In this document: positions 32,203 to 41,825 of the stretch, in pieces | Numbering within the stretch: the stretch's first letter is position 1 | How the letters are laid out: every line of letters starts with the position of its first letter | NCBI RefSeq assembly: GCF_001039355.2 | Contig: NW_019775768.1 | Location: 62,001 to 126,000, forward strand | From: Lingula anatina | Lineage: Eukaryota > Brachiopoda > Lingulata > Lingulida > Lingulidae | Reading direction: 5' to 3' | DNA length: 64,000 bases | Made by a program: the position numbers and the translations under genes | Notes under the pieces: model-generated | Database searches by the model: none | Seen by the model: only the letters and a program-made list of their open reading frames with translations | Told to the model about the DNA's origin: nothing

Positions 32203-35200
32203 AGATAAGAGATAACGTATCTTTTAATCAATATTGTATGTATAAAAAATCATTAAAATCCATCTTTGGAAAAAATTGTTGCAGAATTTTTTGTACCAAA
32301 AATCGTGCAAAATCCAGGTTTTTGCGTCATCCATGACCCAAGACGGGCCCAACTCGGCGTTTGTTTACATTTGCAGATGTGCTTTATTTTGGCGATTATC
32401 ACCCATTATTTTGGATATTATTACAGTTTTCAATTGATAGTCAAACAATGCGTGTCGATTTTATATCTAACTTGTAAATTTAATATTGTTGCACCTTCTT
32501 TTTCTATGCCCTACTACCGGTACATGTACCTTGCATACGTTTCAATGTTACTTATGAAATATGTAGGTAATTGAACATTTCCGAGTCCAAAACTTAAGTT
32601 TAAAATAAAACAAAGTTGTTTTTCTTTATTTTCCACAGACAAATTCGTCGTTTCTTAAATGAATATTTTCAAGGGTTAACAACTGTTTGTATGAGATTCA
32701 CATTTAAGAATAAATAGTGTAAAGAACCCATATAGGAATACAATATATATTCCATTTTACTACCAAAATTGTAGTTTTCACAATTATTTTGGAAACTGTT
32801 TTTGTCATCCAATCACATGATGGCTATACTCTGTAATAATCTTTTAAAATATTAAAACAAATTAAAAAATTACAGTACAGACTAATTTTGAATGTCAAAA
32901 CTGATTCAGTACCCCAGTAACTATTGGTAAGAAGGGGGAAATTGTCATTTACTCCAGGAGAATCCATTTTGGGCTGATATGAACAGTTACCTCTTTTATA
33001 TTCAATAATTTTATTATCAAAACAAAGGTACAAGTATACATGCACAGGAAGTCCATATGCATGGGCGCTAGTGAATTCACAAAGTATTTAGTTATACAAA
33101 GTGTGTAAAAATGTTTAAAAAAATACATAAATAAAAACAAAAAAATATTTCCAAAAATAATATAAAATTTTCACTTTCATTGCAGTAGGTTGAACTAAAT
33201 GACTTTCCTTTTTCTTTTTTTTTTTTTTTTTTTTGCTGAAGAAATTTTTTATACATGTTCTGTCATCAAATGCATTATCTCAAAGTACATTAGCTATCCT
33301 TTTAAGACTTAAAATAAGAGAAAAATATGCTGATGTGATCACCAATGACAATTTATGTCTTTATTCAAAACAGTTCCATATGCTTGTATTTGATATCTGA
33401 TATTTTAAAAATATGGGAATATGTAACTTGCTTCCTAAAAGGGCTCTACCTGTATTTGTGAACACCATGGAAGCACTATATACTGGATATAAATGGATGT
33501 GGACTGTAAATATATTCAAAATACCTCTTTTACTACTCTGACATTTTTTTAAAATTCTTGTTTGAATGTGAAAAGCAGCCTGGCTCCTGGGAGTCCAATT
33601 AGAAAAAATGTGTCCATAATAACACTTCTTTGCAACACTGCCATCCAATTATCTTAAAGAAATACCACCGAAGTCATATTTCTTTTAAAAAATTCAATAT
33701 TTATGTTTCAAAAAATGTAAGTGCTGCCAAAGAATACTTTGATAACCAATTTTCACTAAGGGCTTGGTGACAGTTTTTTTTAATATAACGAATAGGAATG
33801 CATGATAATGATGCAGCATATCATCGTGGTCACTTTTCAGGGCACTTCAAAGCCTGGCAGATATTCTTTAATATCCGAAAAGACTGTTCTTCTTTTATCT
33901 GGAAAAGAAAATCAGAACCAATTCAGAATTTACAATTCCATGCAACTAAATGTAAAAACAATCTGTTTACACCCATTTTCAATATATAGGTCCATTTAAC
34001 ATTTAAAAAATTGACTAACAATGAGTGAGGGACAAGATATGTCCAAGTGGTACTTAACTAACACAATTCTAGGAACTCACATAATAAAAAAATAATTACT
34101 GGCTTTATCTTTTTTCACATAGAAAACATAAATGGATTATATTTTAAACCTTTATTACTGTTGATCTTAGAATCATATAACATTCTCCAATAGATCTACT
34201 TCATTTTAACTAAAGTAAAAATCTACAACTTCAACAGTAAGTGAGTATGGTGTATAAATGTCTCAACTTTCATTTTCATACCTGTACTAGCAAGTCATGG
34301 ATTTTAACATTTTCAATGATTTATAAAATAAACCCCACACTTTCAAATGGGCCTTTATACTGAAAATGAGTGTTAACTGATCATGAAAAAAATCATATTA
34401 CATAAATACTTCTACCATTCTATATCCAAACATCTTTTTCCTTACATCAATGTTAGAAAGTTTTAAAAATTTTATCAGCCTGAAAAAAGGACAAGGGAAA
34501 TGTTAAATCTTGCCAAATACTCCCCTGACCTATAGCTAATTATTATACAAATAAAAGGTGATGTATTCATAATTCAATCAATATACAACTGTCAAGCACA
34601 TTATCTATGCTTCACATGACAGGTGCTCGCAATGCTACGTTATACAGCTACGTACTAATTAAGGCACTTGTCGTAATGTAATATTAGTATTCTAAATAAC
34701 ACTAGATCAAAAGCTAATCTTAAAACTGAACTGTAGTCGGAGTTAGATTACTCTGAATAAGCCTGCGTCGGTCACACGGTGCACATTTTAACAACAAATC
34801 TACAAGATACAATGTATAACAAATGTGTTTGATTATGTACAGTCCGTAGTGGAGCGAAACTAGCACATTTCTCGTAATAAAAAGCATTTATATATATTTT
34901 ACAATCTAAGTAATTTGCATACGTACCTGATAATGAGTCTCTGACATGCTATAAATGTGTGGGTTCCATATTTCAGCAAGGATAAAAATCATAACTTGCC
35001 GCACAACCTACTTCACCTGTCCCTGCCTCGTGGTAAGTTGCGGGGTTTCGTTGGAAAGCACCTCAATTCACCTCTCGTTTAGTGGGCGGGATTTCGGTAA
35101 ATTTACTAAATTTGTATAAAGTTTTTGGTCTTTGATAAAAGAAATGTTTATTCTGTTTCTTAAATTTATATTTGACTTAATATGGGTCTATAAAAGTGCA

Positions 35201-35476
35201 TTTTAGCACCCAAATCTGCACGTCACATGATTTGTATCACATGACTTTTTCGAACTTCCACAGTTCAAGGTCAAAAAAATGCTGTGGTAGCAAGTTATGG
35301 AACATCATTGCTTTGCCTGAAAATTGAGGTTAGTCACTAACTTTTTTGGATGAATAAACGTAATTTCAAGTTCGGGAAATGAATGAGATGTACACTCTTA
35401 TCGGAGGTGCCTCAGGGGAGAAATTTTGCTCTGTTTTTTCACAACTTTTTGGATTTTCTGTCGAGACTTCTTAACC

Positions 35477-35497
35477 AGAGAGTGTGCGGGAAATTCC
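35477..35497 (+). promoter_or_regulatory. Repeated block with consensus kappa-B site, copy 2
   Basis: Second copy of the 21-base block, with GGGAAATTCC at 35488-35497. Regulatory function is inference only. Confidence 0.35.
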
Positions 35498-36049
35498 CTT
35501 CAAAATCGAAAACCTGGATATATTTTCGACCATTTTATTAATTTTAAGCCAATTTCGTATTTGGAAACAATTTCCTTGCAATATAGTCCCTCGCTATACA
35601 AAAGCATTTTCGGACACGTAAAATATTCTGTTTTCTGGATTCGGAGGGAAATAACTGTTACGCTGTACAGTGCATTGACGAAAGCTTACCGTTTTTCAAT
35701 AAACGGACAACTCTTCTTCTAGTCTCTAAATTATGAAAAGTCAATTCACTGTAGTTTTTTCGCAAAGTTTATTTATTTCAGACGTACGCATTTTTCATCG
35801 CGCCACTTTTTTGGCGCTATTTCGTGACGCGGATGTACCAAAAAATCCATGACGTTTCAAATCACACCTAAATCCTGACAGTATGTGTCCTACTGTACAG
35901 ATTTCCCCTTTGGTCCACTAGTGTGGAGTTTCAAGGATAGAACTTGACTGTCGAGATCTGTATAGAGTTCAGAATAACCCTGTGCTCCAGGCATTGTCTG
36001 TTGGTATAAGCACTGCTGGTATAAACTAAACAGAAACCGACTTTAAGAA

Positions 36050-36450
36050 GGTTCGGGGGCTTCCCTAGGATTTGGGGGTACAGGGAGTCCAAAATGTGCA
36101 TATTTAATTTTGTCATCAAATTACAGGGAGTCTAAGGGCACATTCCCATAGATTTTAGATTTATCTATCCCCGTGGGGAGTCTCACTAGATTACTGTCAG
36201 ATAATCCGGCTTAAATGTCTGTCCCGCCTACAACAAGCTGTAAGGGGGTAATTAACTTCCGTGCGCGGTTGGCTGACTGCAATTTAGCGTGAACCCCCAG
36301 GGAGTTAGGTCGATCTAGTAAGATTGATCTAAATCTCTGGAAATGCCCTCTAAATCGAGCAAGCCCAACTAATCAACCCATCCTTTCTCAAAAGTTTTGT
36401 TAACCGTCCAGCCATCTTTGGCAATACAGGCCATTTTTTGAAGCTAATGG
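36050..36450 (-). repeat. Dispersed repeat L, copy split by a MITE
   Basis: The outer blocks (36050-36135 and 36349-36450) are the reverse complement of 7130-7320. The middle is the family B element annotated next. Confidence 0.75.
36136..36348. mobile_element. MITE family B, 213 bp, intact, with target duplication
   Basis: Starts GGGCACATTCCCATAGATTT and ends CTGGAAATGCCC. TCTAA stands on both sides (36131-36135 and 36349-36353). The arms pair imperfectly over about 100 bp ('gtggggagtctcactagatt' against 'caatttagcgtgaaccccca'). Comparison with 7130-7320 confirms insertion into an older repeat. Confidence 0.9.
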
Positions 36451-36459
36451 TTCAAATGA

Positions 36460-38160
36460 TCGCTAGATGACTCTCTGGAGAAAGCCTTGGTTAGGTTTCA
36501 ATTTTAATTCTAGTTCTTATCACTCCAGAGATAATTCAAAGTATTAAAACACTCAAATAGGACAAAGCAGAGCTAATGTAGGTCATTTTCAACTTCGGGA
36601 CCTGAGCATGAATGTGACTATTTGACTGGCCATCAGAAAACGCCCAGGTATTAATAGCAATTATAATAATATATTTATTCTTTTATTTATTTATTTATAT
36701 TGAGTCTGAAATCCATAATAATATTTTGTTTCCAGCTGGGTTGGTTTACCTTTGGCATAGGTATTCTAATCTATAATACCTGCTTTAACATGCAGATAGG
36801 GGCCCACTGATTTTGATCCTAAATCTAGACTTGTTAAGATTTTAAGTTTTTCTGAATTTTGAATTATATTGAGGTACATGTGTCTAGTTGTCTTTTACCA
36901 GTTAATTACCCTAGGTTCCAGAGTTCGTTATTGCCAGCTCGGTCTTCATTGATTTCTTCTCTAACCCAAATCAGCAATACCTATATATACTCTGTAAAGC
37001 GTACCAGCCTAAAGACCAAAGGTATAATGAACAAGCTAGCTTAAAGTGCCCCAACACTCAGTGGGTACCATTAAATTTAAACTGTAGCAAAAAAAAAAAA
37101 AAAAGACAATTAATATCAGCTTGTGTTATTATGTCATACAATGACATATCCCGGATTCTATGTATTTGTAACTTGAACTTTGGTTTTAGTTTTTCCCAGA
37201 ACCTAAATGTAACAAGCCCTTTTTCAATTAAAATTGCTTGTTATAATGAAGTCTTTTTAATGAACTTCCTTTATTTGTTTGATTTGGTCTATTCAACAAA
37301 TAGAATGTCAGCAGCACGTGGATCTAGGTATTTACACCATCAGTAAAGACATCCTGACCTGACACTGAACTAGTATGTAAGTTAACCCAGGATCATGCTG
37401 TCTGGAGACTTGAAACTCAAGTGTGAAATGCATCTTGTGCATCGACGTGCACCTTTACATCATATTCGAGGTAGAAATCTTTTTTTGAGAAAATAAAGAG
37501 TGTAAAGAACAAGTTAAAATACCTCTGAAAATTAACCTCCAGAAAATACAGAAAGCTAAGACATAGCCAATCTGACTTCAATGTACCAAAATTCAATACT
37601 GAACATTTCTGAAACACGTCTTATACATTTTTCTTATCCTAACTGTGAGAGGTCTGTTTTATTCCAAACTCAATTTGATCTTACTGTAAATCCTTTACTC
37701 TATGTTAATACTTCATTTTATTATTTTCATTCTAAATCATTTATTAGTACAACTTCAACCTTTTGGTTTCAATGATTCGAATACACCTTTTAAACTCTAA
37801 ATAAGTGTAAGACTGTGTTGACAGGAAAACAGCTGAATAACAGCAGTAATATTACTCAACTTTTTCAGTGGACAAGAATTATCAATTTTTCAGATAATAT
37901 AGTTTTAGAATCATAAAAATTATATTTTTTTCAGCATTTGTGGTGCTTTTACTACATAAAATTCTTGCCTATAATCAATATATTAAATGTTTTGCATGCC
38001 CCATCACAAAGCAACCATCAGAGAGGCAGTTTCTCCCATGTTTTCATGACATCCTGTTTTTTCACTTGGAACTGGAGTTTTAATGAGGAATTTACAGATT
38101 TTTGGCATCACGTCTTTCCTGGAATCCCTGAAACACTTTAATGAAAATGTTGACGTAGTA
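36460..38160. other. Gene-free stretch
   Basis: AT-rich, no supported exon on either strand. An A15 tract near 37089. Confidence 0.45.
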
Positions 38161-38165
38161 ATTAA

Positions 38166-38422
38166 GGCTTTGTTCACATGGAATGTCTATTTTCTAAAAT
38201 CTATTTTCTATTCGCGCTATCTTATGATCACGGTCTGTGCCCTGAATATCCCGCCGCGTAATTACTGGCAGCGCGAGCCAGTTACTTATAGTAACTTATA
38301 GTAATTGGCTCGCGCTGCCAGTAATTACGCCGCGGGATATTCAGGGCACAGACCGTGATCACAACACATGCCGCGAATTGAAAATAGAATTTAGAAAATA
38401 GACATTGCATGTGAACGAAGCC
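38166..38422. mobile_element. MITE family A, 257-bp near-perfect palindrome
   Basis: Left end GGCTTTGTTCACATG, right end CATGTGAACGAAGCC, with TAA on both sides (38163-38165 and 38423-38425). The arms of about 115 bp are almost identical ('gatcacggtctgtgccctga', 'ctggcagcgcgagccagtta') and meet at a short centre near 38283-38303. The TAA duplication and GG-starting ends suggest mobilisation by a PIF/Harbinger transposase. No coding capacity. Confidence 0.92.
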
Positions 38423-38587
38423 TAAGTCTTTTTAATATCCTCATTTTGGGTTTGGTTAATTTCGCCAACTAAAGTCCACACCTTATTTGGTACACTCATA
38501 GATGTAGGTGTTATTCAGGCCCAATGGCATCCAGCTGGCAAGAGGTAGCTAAAAATAGGCAAACGTCTTTTTCCCTACGAATGAATT

Positions 38588-38935
38588 AAGACTGGGTTCC
38601 CATGCCTTGATTGATCTAACAGGATCGACACATCTAGATCCCAGGGGTTTAAACAAAATTCGCTTACCTGGAGGAGAAGGCTGCAGGGACAATTAAGGAC
38701 TCGAAGTTGAAAAAAGAAAATTAAAATTCTTGCTAAATTGCTTTCAGCTTCAGCAGCACGTGCACCTACTGATTAAGCTGCTAAATGACAATTATAATTA
38801 CCCCCTTGAAGCTTCAGTAGGCGTGACAGACATCTAAGCCACTTAAGTTGATTGCAATTTAGCAAGAATCCCCTCGGAGACCGATCGATCCACAGTTAAT
38901 AGTACGATAGGGTCTGAGAATGGTCCCTAACACTT
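38588..38935. mobile_element. MITE family B, longer variant
   Basis: The left arm 'gactgggttcccatgcctt' with 'gatcccaggggtttaaac' pairs with the right arm 'gaatcccctcggagaccga' with 'tctgagaatggtccc'. The inner part ('cttcagtaggcgtgacagac') matches the 36136 and 17336 elements. Confidence 0.65.
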
Positions 38936-39234
38936 TTATTTGTGAACTTGGTGGACACATTGCACAACAGGCATCTTAATAACTAATGTCATGACTGTGA
39001 AACACTTTTTCTCATTGAGCACATTTCCATCAAATGTTTGTGGTAGAAGTCGCAAGCAAGTTGAGAACATTAAATTTTCTTCCCTGAACACACTAAATTC
39101 ATCTTAATTCTAGGTCCCATGCAGCTCCTGTTTGAAATGGCCCATAGTTCCAATTTTCATACAGTAATACATATAATACTGACACCCACTTCATTTAAAC
39201 ATGTATCTCTTCCTGTAATACTCAGTCCAGGGCC

Positions 39235-39392
39235 GGATTGACCCGTCTTCTGAGACCTCCAGAATACGGTCTGACTTTCAAGTTTACACAGACCGGTATC
39301 TTTTTTTTTTTTTTTTCTGCAAGAAAACAGTCAAAAATGGAGGATGAAACAACAAAGATAATTTGGAAGACTGTCAGAAAATAGCTCTGTAT
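39235..39392 (+). repeat. Dispersed repeat B, copy 2
   Basis: Same-orientation match to 1686-1870, including the T-rich inner tract and 'aacaacaaagataatttgg'. It sits directly 3' of a broken TEN1 exon copy. Confidence 0.6.
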
Positions 39393-39448
39393 CTGCTCCT
39401 GCAGTCTATGAGCTTGAACTGCTTTCTGGTACCAATTCAAGTCCATTC
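39393..39448 (-). pseudogene. Broken duplicate of the TEN1 C-terminal coding segment
   Basis: The reverse strand reads MDLNWYQKAVQAHRLQEQ, a diverged copy of MDMNLYQRVVQAQRQYFNKR from the end of TEN1 exon 2, only 27 bases downstream of the TEN1 stop. The DNA is also clearly similar over about 45 bases. It probably lies in the TEN1 3' UTR. A use as an alternative last exon is possible, since the frame stays open, but no good acceptor is seen. Confidence 0.6.
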
Positions 39449-39474
39449 TTAATACACACAATACTGATTTACAT

Positions 39475-41505
39475 TTAAATGTGTAGAATAGTTTGTCTCT
39501 TGTTGAAATACTGTCTCTGAGCCTGAACTACCCTCTGGTACAAATTCATGTCCATCCCGTCCACTATGCTGACCACTCTGGCCCTCAGAATCCTGTCACC
39601 ACTTCTGTCCAGCCTCTCCATCTCTCCAATAAGCTGGACCAAGGAGTCTCTCATGTAGTTAAATGGTTCGATAAGAGTGGTGTCGACTTTCACTGTATAT
39701 GTCTGTGTCACATCTGTTATAACTGCACTGCAGGCACGAAAGTCATGGTTTGTTAGCCTGGCAAAAATAGAAAAAAATAATGTGTTATAGGATAGACAGC
39801 TGAAATGGATTGCCAATGCAAGAATTTGTACACTTACATTGTTAAAGATGCAGTGTACGATTTTCCTGGGAAAAACTCATTCTTAAAATTTCCTGGGGTA
39901 AACAGTTCTTTTCTCCAACTAACCAAACTTTTACCATCATTTCTTGACACTTGCCATACATCTGCAACAATTATGCTGGGAAAAGTTGAAGTCATTACAA
40001 TCTGAATGAAAGATATTATACTAGCAGGATCAATATATCTCAATAGGGATTCTCGCTAGGGCGAAGTCAATGTAGTCAGCTTAATTGTCTGGCATGCTCC
40101 CTCACAAAGCAGCTTGAAGAACATCATGGACAACAAAGTTTACCCAACTTTACCCAAGTACTTAAAGTTATGAGGGGGCATGCCAGACAATTATAAGCCG
40201 ATTACACTGGCTGTGCCTCAGCAAGAATCCCTGCCGAGATAAATTGGTCCTGATAATAATAAAACTTCTATTCTGAACACAGCCAAACTACCAACTATAA
40301 ATTGTTGCCACCAGATTTAATCTCCAGGATATGTCAGAAATTCCAAAATGATAAACTTTTTAAAAACCCAAAAAGTAAAAGAGGGTTATGCCTTTTCACA
40401 AGATTCAGGTTCAGATGAGGAGCACAGATGATTGTGGCAGATGAGGAATACAGATGATTGCGACGCAGACTACCATAAAAAGTGTCCCACAAGTGTTATA
40501 TTTGTTATTTTCTTTTACAGTACATTGCGTGTTGCTTCTCAACTACTGCATTAAGAACTGACCCATGTTGACATCATTATACACAGCTGATACTACCAAG
40601 TATAGGCAATATTTTGATAATATTGGAAAGGTCATACATAAAAATGTAAATGACAAACTTTTAAATTTTGAAATTTCTAGAAGCAAAGGGCAGCAAGACA
40701 GAACATCAGCCATGTTTGAGAAAAAGATCTTTAGCTTTTAATTGGCATGCCATGTTTTTTTTTTTTTTTTTTTTTTTTTTTCATCCCTCATCTCGTTTCC
40801 CATTATTTTAGCCATTATAAGAAGGCCAAGCTCTAGCACTACTTATGCGTAAGAAAGAACATTGTATGAATTTTTTATCATTATATCATGATATGACGTT
40901 GCACATACAGGGTATATGTGTTCCAAAATTGTCTCTCTCTGCCCATATCACAACAAGCATATTACCAAAGAACCAAAATTAAAATGCGTGTTTGTGCCCA
41001 GCTCATATCCAAATTTCAAATGCAAACCTTTGACAAAATTTAGGGGAGAAAATCAGGTTTACCCAATTTTGAAGATGATAACTGGCAAATCTCGTCTCAC
41101 TAAAAATATGAAAAAAAGTCTTTAGAATTCAAATATATATGGTTTATTCATAACCATGAATATCTGTCACACAAATGTCAAGTCCCTAGCAGTATTAGAA
41201 AAATGTGTGGACCCTACGTTGGAATTGGGCTCGATCCAGGTTGATAAAACAAACGACTTTGTGTTATATACACCTTTGAAATTTGAGTAAATAAAACAGA
41301 AGGGGGGGGGGGGGGGCTCGTTTATAATACGCCTACGGGCTCACTGTCCGACTCTACCGAGCTAAAACCAAATTGCAGAATTGAGCCTTTAAGTTTTTCC
41401 GCACCTGCCTATCACTCTCACGGATTTTTTATCCGTGTCACTACGACACAACTCTTGGAGAAATACTATTTCCCCGGGCTGCGGCAAGCCACCTTGAGCC
41501 TGCAT
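39475..41505 (-). CDS. TEN1: TEN1, CST telomere-complex subunit, complete, two exons
   Basis: Exon 1 is 41505-41405 and exon 2 is 39757-39475 (reverse strand). The donor AG|GTGCGG and acceptor tttttgccag|G join in phase 2, giving 127 aa (human TEN1 is 123). N-terminal LPQPGEIVFL and VRVIGRL match the start of the TEN1 OB fold. TLIEPFNYMRDSLVQLIGEM and RARVVSIVDGMDMNLYQRVV match the conserved C-terminal half (human LVEPF, VKARVLTCVEGMNL). TEN1 joins STN1 and CTC1 in the CST complex that binds single-stranded telomeric DNA and recruits polymerase alpha-primase for C-strand fill-in. The 1.65-kb intron carries a family C MITE and a T-rich tract. Divergent with USP2, with about 260 bp between the TEN1 start codon and the USP2 5' exon region. 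Confidence 0.9.
40020..40262. mobile_element. MITE family C, full copy
   Basis: Arms of about 90 bp: 'caggatcaatatatctcaat' to 'gcttaattgtctggcatgct' on the left, and 'gcatgccagacaattataag' to 'tgccgagataaattggtcc' on the right. Lies in the TEN1 intron. Confidence 0.8.
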
Positions 41506-41825
41506 CTTTCCATAGAAGTCTCTACTTCTATGATCTTTCCAACTTTCGTGGTGTGCGGGGTAGCTCTTTGGTGATTGGTTTAATTATAACTGTTATATTT
41601 TCGACTCTGTTTAATGTTTTATTCAAATTATTAATAAAAAAATAAAATTTTATTTATGAATGATATATTTTGCCTTTTTACATTATCTGACTGGTATTTA
41701 TATAAACTATTTCCATAGAAACGCTGTCAGGAGTAAACTGTTGTCACGTGATCATACAAACATGGCGGTCGACAGCCGAAAACGACGGTGAAGTCAAATA
41801 TTTTTAACTCGAAAACTCTATCCTG
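41506..41825. promoter_or_regulatory. Divergent TEN1 / USP2 promoter and USP2 5' exon
   Basis: Contains an inverted CCAAT (gattgg, about 41573), an E-box CACGTG at 41745-41750, and AACATGGCGG (41759), a YY1-like motif common at housekeeping starts. A donor ctg|GTGAGT ends the presumed non-coding USP2 exon at 41825. ATG 41762 opens a 9-codon uORF in that exon. CpG density is higher than in the surrounding sequence. Confidence 0.6.

Larger units (their letters stand above)
31880..35899. mobile_element. Candidate 4-kb non-autonomous DNA element
   Basis: The left end 'acagtaggacacatactgtc' (31880-31899) has its exact complement at the right end (35879-35898 or so). Inside the ends, weaker inverted similarity continues for about 200 bp ('gcgcca', 'gcttacgttcgtcaa' against the complement of 'ttgacgaaagcttacc'). 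The interior is AT-rich without a real ORF. Target duplication not clear. It could alternatively be two solo copies of one MITE arm. Confidence 0.5.

Noticed and set aside
39834-40043. 69-codon reverse-strand ORF (TFPSIIVADVWQVSRND) as an extra TEN1 exon
   Set aside because: TEN1 exon 1 joins exon 2 directly with correct phase and full-length OB-fold alignment; adding this segment would break it.
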